Positions 41,607 through 53,920 of a DNA stretch of 64,000 nucleotides are shown piece after piece. Position 1 is the first letter of the stretch, and each line of letters starts with the position of its first letter. The position numbers were made by a program, and so were the translations under genes. The notes under the pieces were generated by a model. It saw nothing but the letters and a program-made list of their open reading frames with translations. It ran no database searches and was not told the DNA's origin. This DNA is from Ottowia sp. (lineage in GTDB: Bacteria > Pseudomonadota > Gammaproteobacteria > Burkholderiales > Burkholderiaceae_C), in contig NZ_JADJCO010000005.1 in the NCBI RefSeq assembly GCF_016703145.1, positions 248,001 to 312,000 on the forward strand, read 5' to 3'.

Positions 41607-43286
41607 TCAGGCGTTGCAGGTGGCGCGGGCCACGGCGGCCCGCACCTGGGCGGCATCGAGCGCGCGCCAGCGGGCGGCCACGTGCTGGTCGGGCCGCGCC
41701 AGGTAGGTGGTGCCGGGCCGCAGGTCGTAGCGCTCGGCGACCAGGCCCTGGGTGTCGATGACGGTCTTCAGGCCGCCCGGGGCCTGGCCGCGCCGGGCGA
41801 CGACGAGGGCCTGCACGCCGATGGCGCCGCCGGCCAGACCGCGCAGGGCCTGCACGGCAGTGGCGTCGAGCCGGCTGGCGTCGTCGGTGCAGTGCAGGGC
41901 ATGGAAGCGGTTGCCCAACTGGCGCAGCAGCCAGCCGTGCGCGCCGTCGACCGCGACGGGCGCGTCGGCCATGGGCGCGCCGGGGATCATCTGGCCGGCG
42001 AAGGCGTCGGCAGCGATGTCGGTATCAGGCGTGTTCAGGCGCGAGTCGGCCAGCCAGGTGGGCACCGACAGGCGGCCGGAGTTGACCAGCGCGCGCGCGA
42101 ACGGGTGGTCGGCGGCCAGCGCCAGCACGGCGTCGCGGAAGGTGCGGCTGGCGGCGCTCTTGGGCGTGATGAAGTCGGTCGAGCGGGTGGAGTTGCGGAT
42201 GTTCTCGTCGGCCGCCGCGCCGCGCTCCTCGCTGTAGGTGTCCAGCAGGGCGGGCGGGGCCTGGCCCGCGATGACCAGCCTGAGCTTCCAGGCCAGGTTG
42301 TCGGCGTCCTGGATGCCGCTGTTGGCGCCGCGCGCGCCGAAGGGCGACACCTGGTGCGCCGCGTCGCCGGCGAACAGCACGCGCCCGTGGTTGAAGCGCT
42401 GCATGCGCCGGCACTGGAAGGTGTAGATGCTGACCCACTCCAGCTCGAACGCGCGCCCTTCGCCCAGCATGGCGCGGATGCGGGGGATGACGTGCTCGGG
42501 CTTTTTCTCTTCCACCGGGTCGGCCTGCCAGCCCAGCTGGAAGTCGATGCGCCAGACGTTGTCGGCCTGCTTGTGCAGCAGCACCGACTGGTGCGGGTGG
42601 AAGGGCGGGTCGAACCAGAACCAGCGCTCGGCCGGGTAGTCGGCTGTCATCACCACGTCGGCGATGAGGAAGCGGTCCTTGAACACCTGGCCTTCGATGT
42701 CCAGCCCCAGCTGGGTGCGGATGGGGCTGCGCGCGCCGTCGGCGGCGACCAGCCAGTCGGCGGCGAGGGTGTAGGCGCCCTCGGGCGTCTCGACGTGCAG
42801 CGTCACCTGGTCCGTGCCCGCTTCGATGCCGACGACCTTGCTCTTGAAGCGCATCCGCAGCTGGGGCAGCTGGCGGGCGCGCCGCAGCAGGTAGTCCTCG
42901 AGGTAGTACTGCTGCAGGTTGATCATGCCGGGGCGGCCGTGGCCGCTGTCCGGGCGCAGGTTGAAGTTGAAGACTTCGCCCTCGCGCAGGAAGGTGCGGC
43001 CCACGTCCCACGACACGCCCTTGCCCACGAACTCGTCGCCGAAGCCCATGCGGTCCAGCACCTCCAGCGTGCGCTTGGCGTAGCACACGCCGCGCGAGCC
43101 GATGGAGACGGTGTCGTCGTCGTCCAGCAGCAGCACGTCCTGGCCCTGCTGCGCCAGGTCGATGGCGGTGGCCAGGCCCACCGGGCCGGCGCCGACCACC
43201 ACCACGGGGTAGCGGCCCCGCTGGCCCGATTGCAGCTCGGGCGGGCGCTCGAAGTCGAACCGGGGGTAGCTGAAGGTCTTTTGCAT
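41607..43286 (-). CDS. FAD-dependent aromatic monooxygenase
   Basis: A 559-residue class A flavoprotein hydroxylase of the MhpA/PobA type. The FAD motif VVVGAGPVGLATAIDLAQQG is near residues 28-47. DGARSPIRTQLG is the second motif and GRVLFAGDAAHQVSPFGARGANSGIQDADNLAWKL the third. The C-terminal thioredoxin-like domain ends the protein. It would hydroxylate a phenolic or carboxylic ring using NAD(P)H and O2. GGAGG precedes ATG 43286. The next gene upstream is the MBL-fold protein; a repeat is in between. Confidence 0.92.
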   Translation of the reverse strand: MQKTFSYPRFDFERPPELQSGQRGRYPVVVVGAGPVGLATAIDLAQQGQDVLLLDDDDTVSIGSRGVCYAKRTLEVLDRMGFGDEFVGKGVSWDVGRTFLREGEVFNFNLRPDSGHGRPGMINLQQYYLEDYLLRRARQLPQLRMRFKSKVVGIEAGTDQVTLHVETPEGAYTLAADWLVAADGARSPIRTQLGLDIEGQVFKDRFLIADVVMTADYPAERWFWFDPPFHPHQSVLLHKQADNVWRIDFQLGWQADPVEEKKPEHVIPRIRAMLGEGRAFELEWVSIYTFQCRRMQRFNHGRVLFAGDAAHQVSPFGARGANSGIQDADNLAWKLRLVIAGQAPPALLDTYSEERGAAADENIRNSTRSTDFITPKSAASRTFRDAVLALAADHPFARALVNSGRLSVPTWLADSRLNTPDTDIAADAFAGQMIPGAPMADAPVAVDGAHGWLLRQLGNRFHALHCTDDASRLDATAVQALRGLAGGAIGVQALVVARRGQAPGGLKTVIDTQGLVAERYDLRPGTTYLARPDQHVAARWRALDAAQVRAAVARATCNA

Positions 43287-43299
43287 CGCGCCTCCGCTT

Positions 43300-43366
43300 T
43301 TCAAGTCAAATCGGCCGCTAGCCAGTGTGGATATTGCGCTGGAAGCTATCGAATAGATAGTAAACA
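43300..43366 (+). repeat. Dispersed repeat, copy 11, between operon genes
   Basis: TCAAGTCAAATCGGCCGCTAGCC, GGATATTGCG, AAGCTATCGAATAGATAGTAAAC. Nearly complete. It lies in the gap between the MBL-fold and monooxygenase genes of one transcription unit. Confidence 0.85.
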
Positions 43367-43368
43367 GG

Positions 43369-44334
43369 TCACGGCTGCTGCAGCGCGTGCCACATCTGCT
43401 GGTCGCGCTCGGCGGTCCAGATGCGCGGGTCGCGGATGCCGCTGGCTTCGTCGTGGGCGCGGGTCACGTCGAAGGGCAGGCAGTGCTCGTAGATGAAGAC
43501 CTGGGCGAACTTGGGGTCCATCGCCCGGCGCGTGTGGGCCATGGTGGCTTTCAGGTCCATCTTTTGCGCCACGGCCTCCTGGGCGCTGGCGTAGAGCGTG
43601 GTGACGAAGTCGCGCGTGTAGGCCAGCCCCTTGCGCACTGCTTCGGGCGTGGTCAGCGTGGGGCCGCGGCCGGGCACCAGCTGGTCGAAGTTCATGGCGG
43701 CCAGCTGGTCCAGCGTGGCTGGCCAGTCGGCCAGGTAGGCGTCGCCGGTGTAGCAGGCGGCGTCCGCTTCCACCAGGTCGCCGGAGAAGCAGATGTTCTG
43801 CGAAGGCAGGTAGACGATGGCGTCGCCCTTGGTGTGGGCGCGGCCCAACTGCTGGATGCGCACTTCGAGCTGGCCCAGCCACAGCGTCATCTCGCCGCTG
43901 AAGGTCAGCGTCGGCCAGGTCAGGCCGGGCACGCTCTCGACGGCCTGGAACAGGCGCGGGAAGCGGCCGATCTCCGAGTCCATGTCCTGCTGGCCGCGCT
44001 CGACGATGAGGTCGCGCGTGTCCTGGCTGGCGATGACGTGCTGCAGGCCCTCCGCGCGATAGCCCGAGGCGCCCAGCACGCGCACGGCGTGGTAGTGCGT
44101 CAGCACCACGTACTTGATGGGCAGGTCGGTGATCTCGCGGATCTTGCGGATGACGCCCTGCGCCGCCACGGGCGTGGCGGTGGCGTCGATGATCATCACG
44201 CCGTCGTCGCCGATGATGACGCCGGTGTTGGGATCGCCCTCGGCGGTGTAGGCGTAGGCGTTGGCGGACAGCCGGTCCCAACTGATCTGTTTTTCTTCGA
44301 GGTCGGCGTGGGAAGCGAATTTTTTCTCGGCCAT
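43369..44334 (-). CDS. MBL-fold metallo-hydrolase with altered metal motif
   Basis: A 321-residue protein with the metallo-beta-lactamase fold (GVIIGDDGVMIIDATATP near residue 36, FSGDLVEADAACYTGD). The usual HxHxDH metal motif reads THYHAVRVLGASGY, so the Asp and the last His are missing. A later His (GRAHTKGD) is still there. It may bind one metal or be a variant hydrolase. ATG 44334 has GGAGA 5 bases upstream. It heads the minus-strand cluster and is divergent from two FMN reductases. Confidence 0.88.
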   Translation of the reverse strand: MAEKKFASHADLEEKQISWDRLSANAYAYTAEGDPNTGVIIGDDGVMIIDATATPVAAQGVIRKIREITDLPIKYVVLTHYHAVRVLGASGYRAEGLQHVIASQDTRDLIVERGQQDMDSEIGRFPRLFQAVESVPGLTWPTLTFSGEMTLWLGQLEVRIQQLGRAHTKGDAIVYLPSQNICFSGDLVEADAACYTGDAYLADWPATLDQLAAMNFDQLVPGRGPTLTTPEAVRKGLAYTRDFVTTLYASAQEAVAQKMDLKATMAHTRRAMDPKFAQVFIYEHCLPFDVTRAHDEASGIRDPRIWTAERDQQMWHALQQP

Positions 44335-44436
44335 GGCGGGTCTCCGGCAGGTGGGCGGGGGCTGCGCGGATTGTCGGCTGAATTCGGCTGGACGTGGCGT
44401 TCGGGCTCGGGCGCGGCGCGGGGTTCGTGCATGGGG

Positions 44437-44451
44437 CATTGTCCAAATGCG
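44437..44451. promoter_or_regulatory. Palindrome GCATT-N5-AATGC in the divergent control region
   Basis: A perfect 5-bp inverted repeat with a 5-bp centre, between the divergent MBL-fold and FMN reductase genes. Its place fits an operator, but no adjacent regulator gene is seen. Confidence 0.35.
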
Positions 44452-44552
44452 GGGGCGCTTCTACACGGTTTCGTCCAACCCGCCCGGTGCAAGCCCATTG
44501 GCACCGCGGCGATCATCCGCTCCCTCGATCCCATGACCTGGAGCACCCACCC

Positions 44553-45101
44553 ATGAAACCGCTTCGCATCGCCGTCGTCGTCGGCAGCATTCGCCAGGAC
44601 TCGTACAGCCGCCGCTTCGCCCAAGCGCTGGCACGGCTGGCGCCCGACGACGTCAAATTCGACTTCATCCGCATCGACGACCTGCCGCACTACAACCAGG
44701 ACCACGACGGCCACGACGCGCCCGAGACCCAGCGCCTGAAGCGCGCGATCGAGGCCGCCGACGGCGTGCTGTTCGTCACGCCGGAGTACAGCCGCTCGAT
44801 TCCCGGCGTGCTCAAGAACGCGCTGGACCTGGGCGCGCGGCCCTACGGCCAGTCCAGGTGGGCGGGCAAGCCGGCCGCCGCCGTCGGCGTGTCGCCGGGG
44901 GCCATGGCCGGCTCCATGGCGGTGCAGCACCTGCGCAACGTGCTGGCGGCGATGGACATGCGCACCCTGGCCGGGCCCGAGATGTACATTCACTGGCAGG
45001 ACGGCCTGGTCGATGCCGAGGGCCGCGTCGGCGAGGGCTCGCGCGCGTTCGCGCAGCGTTTCATGGACACCTTCATCGACTGGGTGCGCCGCTTCGCCTG
45101 A
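44553..45101 (+). CDS. NADPH-dependent FMN reductase (first of two)
   Basis: A 182-residue flavodoxin-fold oxidoreductase. IAVVVGSIRQDSYSRRFAQAL is the FMN phosphate loop, and ADGVLFVTPEYSRSIPGVLKNALD is the second family mark. It may supply reduced flavin or reduce quinones. The paralogue 45151-45702 has the same layout and obvious identity along its length (IRIDDLP, FVTPEY, GVLKNA, QHLRNVL), so this is a local duplication. Divergent from the catabolic cluster. Confidence 0.92.
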   Translation: MKPLRIAVVVGSIRQDSYSRRFAQALARLAPDDVKFDFIRIDDLPHYNQDHDGHDAPETQRLKRAIEAADGVLFVTPEYSRSIPGVLKNALDLGARPYGQSRWAGKPAAAVGVSPGAMAGSMAVQHLRNVLAAMDMRTLAGPEMYIHWQDGLVDAEGRVGEGSRAFAQRFMDTFIDWVRRFA

Positions 45102-45150
45102 GGCGCGTCCCCCCGCTTTTCAACCTCCCCACTCCAAGGACGCCTTTTCC

Positions 45151-45702
45151 ATGAGCACGCTCAACATCGCCGTCGTGGTCGGCAGCATCCGCAAGGACTC
45201 CTACAACCGCCAGTTCGCCGAGGCGCTGGCCCGGCAGTTTCCAGCCGGCGTGACGGCGACTTTCATCCGCATCGACGACCTGCCGCTGTACTGCCAGGAC
45301 GACGACGCCAACCCCCCGGCGCCGGCCGTGGCGCGCCTGCGCCAGGAGATCAAGGCGGCCGACGGCGTGCTGTTTGTCACGCCGGAATACAACCGCTCCA
45401 TGCCCGGCGTGCTGAAGAACGCCATCGACCACGCCTCGCGCCCCTGGGGCCAGAGCGTGTGGGCCGGCAAGCCGGCGGGCGTGGTGGGCGTGTCGGTGGG
45501 CGCCGCCGGCACGGCGATGGCGCAGCAGCACCTGCGCAACGTGCTGTCCTACCTGGCGATGCCGCAGCTGGGCCAGCCCGAGATGTTCATCCAGTGGAAG
45601 GACGGCCTGGTCGAAGGCGGCCGCATCGGCGCCGCCAGCCAGGCGTTCGTGCAGAAGTTCGTGGACGCCTTCGTCGGCTGGGTGCGTCGCCAGGCGGGTT
45701 GA
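45151..45702 (+). CDS. NADPH-dependent FMN reductase (second of two)
   Basis: A 183-residue paralogue of the previous gene. IAVVVGSIRKDSYNRQFAEAL and DGVLFVTPEYNRSMPGVLKNAIDHASRPWGQSVWAGK are closer to the ChrR/azoreductase consensus than in the first copy. The 49-bp gap and same strand indicate one operon. The stop is immediately followed by a dispersed repeat. Confidence 0.93.
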   Translation: MSTLNIAVVVGSIRKDSYNRQFAEALARQFPAGVTATFIRIDDLPLYCQDDDANPPAPAVARLRQEIKAADGVLFVTPEYNRSMPGVLKNAIDHASRPWGQSVWAGKPAGVVGVSVGAAGTAMAQQHLRNVLSYLAMPQLGQPEMFIQWKDGLVEGGRIGAASQAFVQKFVDAFVGWVRRQAG

Positions 45703-45770
45703 GTATTAAGCATAGAATGGGGTCTCAGCCGGCGTCCATATTGATCCTGAAGCTATCGAAACAATAGTCA
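45703..45770 (+). repeat. Dispersed repeat, copy 12
   Basis: GGGTCTCAGCCGGCG, CCATATTGAT, GAAGCTATCGAAACAATAGTC. It begins right after the FMN reductase stop. Confidence 0.7.
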
Positions 45771-45862
45771 TCCAGACCCTGGCCAGGAACCTGCGGCGCC
45801 TGCCCGGACTCCAGCAACGGTTCCCGGCCGATCGCCGCCGCTTCACGAAAGAACCCCGCACC

Positions 45863-46384
45863 GTGCTCCATTCCCTGCTTGCCCATCCGCGCCGCGTGTT
45901 CGGCGCCATCGCCGTCGTCTGCGCGGCGATGCTGGCCTTCGGCATCCTCTACCTGCAGAACGTGGTCGGGCTGGAGCCCTGCCCGATGTGCATCGTGCAG
46001 CGCTACGCGCTCATCGTGGTGGGCGTGTTCTGCGCCCTGGCGGCGCTGTCGGCCAAGCCGGGCGCCTGGCGCCTGTGGGGCCTGCTGGCCGTGGGCACGG
46101 CGGCGTTCGGCGCCTTCACGGCGGCGCGCCAGAGCTGGCTGCAGTGGAACCCGCCGGAGTTCGCCACCTGCGGGCGCGACCTGTACGGCATGATCGAATC
46201 CTTCCCGCTGCAGCGCGTGATCCCGATGATCTTCAAGGGCAGCGGCGACTGCAGCGCGGTGGACTGGACCTTGCTGGGCGGCACCATCGCCAACTGGTCG
46301 TTCGTGAGCTTCGCGGGCTTCATCGCCGCGATCCTGGCCGTGCTGCTGAAATTGCCGCGCGAGGCCGGCAGGCTGCCCGCCTAA
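45863..46384 (+). CDS. dsbB: Disulfide bond formation protein DsbB
   Basis: A 173-residue inner-membrane protein that reoxidises DsbA and passes electrons to ubiquinone. GTG start at 45863. Four hydrophobic segments are present. The first Cys pair is Cys40-Pro-Met-Cys43 (GLEPCPMCIVQRYAL), the second Cys103 and Cys130 (TCGRDLYGMIE; GDCSAVDW). Normal length. Convergent with argA, overlapping by 4 bp. Confidence 0.95.
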   Translation: MLHSLLAHPRRVFGAIAVVCAAMLAFGILYLQNVVGLEPCPMCIVQRYALIVVGVFCALAALSAKPGAWRLWGLLAVGTAAFGAFTAARQSWLQWNPPEFATCGRDLYGMIESFPLQRVIPMIFKGSGDCSAVDWTLLGGTIANWSFVSFAGFIAAILAVLLKLPREAGRLPA

Positions 46385-47727
46385 AGCTTTTTCACCAGCA
46401 CCTGGCTGCGCCGGTCCCAGTTGTACTTGCGCTTGCGCGCCTCGGGCAGCCAGTCCGGGTCCACCGGGGTGAAGCCGCGCTTGATGAACCAGTGCATGGT
46501 GCGCGTGGTCAGCACGAAGATGCTTTCCAGGCCCATGACGCGGGCGCGCTGCTCGATGCGCTTCAACACCTTCTCGCCATCGCCCTGGCTCTGGCTCTGC
46601 GGCGAGACGGTGAGCGCGGCCATTTCGCCCGTACGGGCCTCGGGATAAGGGTAGAGCGCCGCGCAGGCGAAGATCACGCCGTCGTGCTCGACGATGGTGT
46701 AGTTGCCGGCGTCGCGCTCGATCTCGGTGCGGCTGCGCTTGACCAGGGTGCCGTCCTTCTCGAACGGCTCGATCAGCATCAGGATGCCGCCCACGTCGTC
46801 GGCCGTGGCCTCGCGCAGGCTCTCCAGCTTTTCGTCCACCACCATGGTGCCGATGCCGTCGTGCACGTACACCTCCAGCAGCAGCGCGCCGTCCACCGCG
46901 AAGGGCAGGATGTGGCTGCGCTCCACGCCGCGCTCGCAGGCGGTGACGCAGTGGCGCAGGTAGAAGCTCACGTCCGTCGGCCGCTCGGGCGCCGGCAGGC
47001 GCGCCAGCAACGCGCGCGCGTCGGCCAGGGGGATCTCGGTGTCGATCGGGTTGTCCTCGGCCTCGGGCTCGGTCGGCCGCACGCGGATGCCGGGCTTCTC
47101 GGTCAGGAAGATCAGCTTGTCGGCCTGCAGCGCCGTGGCCACCGAGGTGGCCACTTCCTCCATCGCCAGGTTGAAGGCCTCGCCCGTGGGCGAGAAGCCG
47201 AAGGGCGACAGCAGCACCATCGCCCCGGCGTCAAGCGAGCGCGTGATGCCCGCCACGTCCACCTTGCGCACCACGCCGGTGCTCTTGAAGTCCACCCCGT
47301 CGATGATGCCCATGGGCCGCGCGGTCAGGAAGTTGCCCGAGATCACGCGCACCGTCGAGCCGGCCATCGGCGTGTTGGGCAGGCCCTGGCTGAAGGCGGC
47401 CTCGATTTCGAAACGCAGCTGTCCCGCCGCCTCCTGCGCGCAGTCCAGCGCCACCTCGTCGGTGATGCGCATGCCGTGCGAATACCTCGGCTCGTGGCCC
47501 TTGGTGCGCAACTGCTCGTTGACCTGCGGGCGAAAGCCGTGCACCAGCACGATCTTCACGCCCATGCTCTGGATCAGCGCCAGGTCGGTGGCGATGCTGG
47601 CCAGCTTGCCGGCGGCGATGGCCTCGCCCGCCACGCCCACCACGAAGGTCTTGCCGCGATGCAGGTGGATGTACGGCGCGACGGAGCGGAACCAGGGGAC
47701 GAAGGTGAAGTTGAAGACGGTGGACAT
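46381..47727 (-). CDS. argA: N-acetylglutamate synthase
   Basis: A 448-residue enzyme of two domains: an amino-acid-kinase fold (residues about 20-285; FVVGVAGEAIAAGKLASIATDLALIQSMG, VLVHGFRPQVNEQL, and the arginine-binding part) and a GNAT domain (about 300-448; GDGEKVLKRIEQRARVMGLESIFVLTTRT). It makes N-acetylglutamate, the first step of arginine synthesis, probably feedback-inhibited by arginine. It is far from argD-argF in this window. GC-rich and in normal context. Confidence 0.95.
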   Translation of the reverse strand: MSTVFNFTFVPWFRSVAPYIHLHRGKTFVVGVAGEAIAAGKLASIATDLALIQSMGVKIVLVHGFRPQVNEQLRTKGHEPRYSHGMRITDEVALDCAQEAAGQLRFEIEAAFSQGLPNTPMAGSTVRVISGNFLTARPMGIIDGVDFKSTGVVRKVDVAGITRSLDAGAMVLLSPFGFSPTGEAFNLAMEEVATSVATALQADKLIFLTEKPGIRVRPTEPEAEDNPIDTEIPLADARALLARLPAPERPTDVSFYLRHCVTACERGVERSHILPFAVDGALLLEVYVHDGIGTMVVDEKLESLREATADDVGGILMLIEPFEKDGTLVKRSRTEIERDAGNYTIVEHDGVIFACAALYPYPEARTGEMAALTVSPQSQSQGDGEKVLKRIEQRARVMGLESIFVLTTRTMHWFIKRGFTPVDPDWLPEARKRKYNWDRRSQVLVKKL

Positions 47728-47809
47728 GCCGGTGCGAGCAGACGGGTGGCCCGGAGGCGGGCCGCGGCGCCAAGTGTAATGGCCTGACTGGGCTTGAACG
47801 GCGTTGTCG

Positions 47810-47880
47810 GAGGCGCCTGTTTGCTATCTATAACATAGCTGTAGACGAAATGCGGAAGCGGGCTGGATGGCTATTTAATG
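47810..47880 (-). repeat. Dispersed repeat, copy 13
   Basis: On the minus strand: AATAGCCATCCAGCCCGC, ATTTCG, ACAGCTATGTTATAGATAGCAAACAGG. The second half is nearly the same as the copy between coxM and coxD. It ends one base before the stop codon of the regulator at 47882. Confidence 0.75.
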
Positions 47881-47881
47881 C

Positions 47882-49060
47882 TCAATCGGCCGAACGCGCG
47901 TCCGTCACGCCGCGCCCGGCCCGCGAATGAGGCCCATGGGGCGCAGCCAGCCGGCGGTACACCGTGGCGCGGCTCAGGCCCAGCGCGCGGGCGGCCTGGG
48001 CCACGTTGCCGCCAGCCTCGCGCACGGCCTGATGGATCAGCTCGGTCTCCAGCGCCCTCAGGGGGCGCGGGGGCGGGCCGTCCTCGGCGGCAGCGCGCGG
48101 GGCACCCGGCTGGGCGGCCTGGGCCGCCAACTCGGCGCGCACCCGCAGGCGCAGGCCGGACCACAGCGGCACCAGGCTCGCCTCGCCTCGCCGCGCCAGG
48201 TCGAACAGCGTCGGCCAGGGCAGGGCGAACAGGTCGCTGGCGTGCATCGTGCCCTGGCGCAGGGCGTGCAGCGCCGGCAGCATCTGGCGCGCGGCGCCGT
48301 TGGCGCTGGCCACGCCGCCCTCGGCGTCCAGGCACAGCAGCCCGCCGTCTCCATCACCGCCGCTCAGGCGCCAGCCCGCGGGCCAGGCCAGGTGCAGGCG
48401 CAGCCGGTGCGGCACGGCCAGCGCCAAGGCCTCCTCGATGCCGCGCGCCGACTGGGCGACCAGGTGCTTCAGCTCCGGCCGCTCGGGCACCTGCACGCCG
48501 GTGAGGTCGAGCATGCCCACGCACTGCCCGCCGGGGCCGAAGAGCGGTGCGCCGGCGCAGCTGTAGACGCTGGTGTCACGGAAGAAATGCTCGCCCCGGT
48601 GCAGCCACACGGGCACCTGCTCGCCCAGGGCGGCGCCGATGGCGCTGGTGCCGATGCTGCGCTCCGACAGGTCCACGCCCACGCGCGCGATGGCGTGCAC
48701 CGGCTGCTCGGCGTGGTCGATGGCGCCGGCCGTGTCGATCACGGTGCCGGCGGCGTCGGTGAGGATGGCGAAGTAGCGGATCGGCGCCACCGCCTGGGCC
48801 AGGCGCCGCAGCTCGGGCCGGGCGGCGGCCAGCAGCGCGTGGTGGGCTTCGGCGGCACGGGCACGCGCATGGGGCGAGAGCTGCTCGAACACCACCGGCT
48901 GGTCCGGCTGCTGGCCGTGGGCGAGGCAGCGGCGCCAACTCTGCATGATCCAGGCGCGGTCGTACCAGGCGCCCACCAGCGCGCCCGTCAGCTCCAGGCC
49001 GCCGGCCAGCAGGGCCTGGCGGGCCTGGGCGATCTGCTGCTGCCTGAGGTCGTCGCGCAT
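47882..49060 (-). CDS. GAF-HTH regulator (AcoR-like, no AAA+ domain)
   Basis: A 392-residue transcription factor. A GAF-type sensor fills residues about 60-220 (HFFRDTSVYSCAGAPLFGPGGQCVGMLDLTGV), and a Fis-type helix-turn-helix ends the protein (ELIHQAVREAGGNVAQAARALGLSRATVYRRL, residues about 335-366). The AAA+ domain with GAFTGA that AcoR-type sigma-54 activators carry is absent, so it cannot act on sigma-54 in the normal way. It is divergent from the cox-like operon and faces a TCTCA palindrome, its likely operator. Confidence 0.88.
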   Translation of the reverse strand: MRDDLRQQQIAQARQALLAGGLELTGALVGAWYDRAWIMQSWRRCLAHGQQPDQPVVFEQLSPHARARAAEAHHALLAAARPELRRLAQAVAPIRYFAILTDAAGTVIDTAGAIDHAEQPVHAIARVGVDLSERSIGTSAIGAALGEQVPVWLHRGEHFFRDTSVYSCAGAPLFGPGGQCVGMLDLTGVQVPERPELKHLVAQSARGIEEALALAVPHRLRLHLAWPAGWRLSGGDGDGGLLCLDAEGGVASANGAARQMLPALHALRQGTMHASDLFALPWPTLFDLARRGEASLVPLWSGLRLRVRAELAAQAAQPGAPRAAAEDGPPPRPLRALETELIHQAVREAGGNVAQAARALGLSRATVYRRLAAPHGPHSRAGRGVTDARSAD

Positions 49061-49096
49061 GGCGGTGTGCCTTCAATCTCCGGCGCGTGGGCGCGG

Positions 49097-49114
49097 TGTC
49101 TCAAACTGAGAATT
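49097..49114. promoter_or_regulatory. Palindrome TCTCA-N3-TGAGA upstream of coxS
   Basis: A perfect 5-bp inverted repeat (TGTCTCAAACTGAGAATT with flanks) in the divergent region between the GAF-HTH regulator and the cox-like operon. A half-site TTCTCAC is near 49188. TCTCA palindromes are usual upstream of Fis-type regulators of this class. Confidence 0.6.
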
Positions 49115-49223
49115 TCAAGCGCGCCAGGCTCCAAGCGAGGGTTTTACCTAGCCGTGCCATCCGGCCGGGTTCCAAGAATGAAGGGGATTCTCACACCAAA
49201 CCCACGATAAGGAGAGGCCCGCG

Positions 49224-49691
<468 letters not shown>

Positions 49692-49716
49692 CGGCGCAGA
49701 CAAAGGAGACCAGACC

Positions 49717-52089
<2,373 letters not shown>

Positions 52090-52102
52090 AAGGAGCACGC
52101 AC

Positions 52103-52894
52103 ATGTACGCATTCACCTATGAGCGTCCCGTTTCCCAGGCCGACGCGCTGGCGCTGATCCAGGCCGGCGGCAAGGCGCTGGCCGGCGGCCAGACCCTGCT
52201 GGCCTCGATGAAGCTGCGCCTGGCCGCGCCCGAGCAGATCGTGGACCTGGGCGCCGTCAAGGAACTGGCCGGCATCCGGAAAGAGGGCGACGCCCTCGTC
52301 ATCGGCGCCATGACGCGCCACGCCGACGTGGCCGAAAGCGCCGACGTGCGCGCCGCCATCCCGGCGCTGGCCGCGCTGGCCGGCGGCATCGGCGACAAGC
52401 AGGTGCGCGCGCGCGGCACCCTTGGCGGCTCGGTGGCCAACAATGACCCCGCCGCCGACTACCCCGCCGCGCTGCTGGGGCTGGGCGCCACGGTGCACAC
52501 CACGGCGCGCCGGATCGAAGCCGACGACTACTTCCAGGGCCTGTTCGCCACCGCGCTGGAAGAGGGCGAGCTGATCACCGCCGTGAGCTTCCCGATCCCG
52601 CGGCGCGCCGCCTACGTCAAATTCCGCCAGCCGGCGTCGCTGTTCGCGCTGATCGGCGTGTTCGTGGCGCAGACCGAGCGTGGCGTGCGCGTGGCCGTCA
52701 CGGGCGGGGGCAACGGCGTGTTCCGCCATGCGGGCATGGAGGCGGCGCTGGGCGGCAGCTTCACGCCGGAGGCGATCGCCAGCGTACGGACCGGCGAGTC
52801 GGAGATGTCCAGCGACCTGCACGGCAGCAGCGCCTACCGCGCCCACCTGGTGGGTGTGATGGCGCAGCGCGCCGTCGCCAAGGCGCTGGGCTGA
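52103..52894 (+). CDS. coxM: Cox-type FAD subunit
   Basis: A 263-residue subunit with the flavin-binding motifs ALAGGQTLLASMK (residues about 30-42) and ARGTLGGSVANNDPAADYPAA (about 108-128). It passes electrons to the final acceptor. The C-terminal CO-dehydrogenase flavoprotein domain follows. The subunit order small-large-medium is not the usual medium-small-large of coxMSL, but is common in form II sets. 13 bp from coxL. Confidence 0.92.
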   Translation: MYAFTYERPVSQADALALIQAGGKALAGGQTLLASMKLRLAAPEQIVDLGAVKELAGIRKEGDALVIGAMTRHADVAESADVRAAIPALAALAGGIGDKQVRARGTLGGSVANNDPAADYPAALLGLGATVHTTARRIEADDYFQGLFATALEEGELITAVSFPIPRRAAYVKFRQPASLFALIGVFVAQTERGVRVAVTGGGNGVFRHAGMEAALGGSFTPEAIASVRTGESEMSSDLHGSSAYRAHLVGVMAQRAVAKALG

Positions 52895-52910
52895 TGGGGC
52901 TGATGCGTTG

Positions 52911-52979
52911 GATTTCAGGTATTTTTGGCCTCTAGCCGGCGCGGATATTGCGGGTACAGCTATGTTATTGATAGTAAAC
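52911..52979 (+). repeat. Dispersed repeat, copy 14, inside the operon
   Basis: TTTCAGGTATTTTTGGCC, TCTAGCCGGCG, GGATATTGCG, AGCTATGTTATTGATAGTAAAC: one of the most complete copies. It lies between coxM and coxD in one transcription unit. Confidence 0.9.
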
Positions 52980-53002
52980 GACTGCGCCGCTGATCGGGTC
53001 TC

Positions 53003-53919
<917 letters not shown>

Positions 53920-53920
<1 letters not shown>

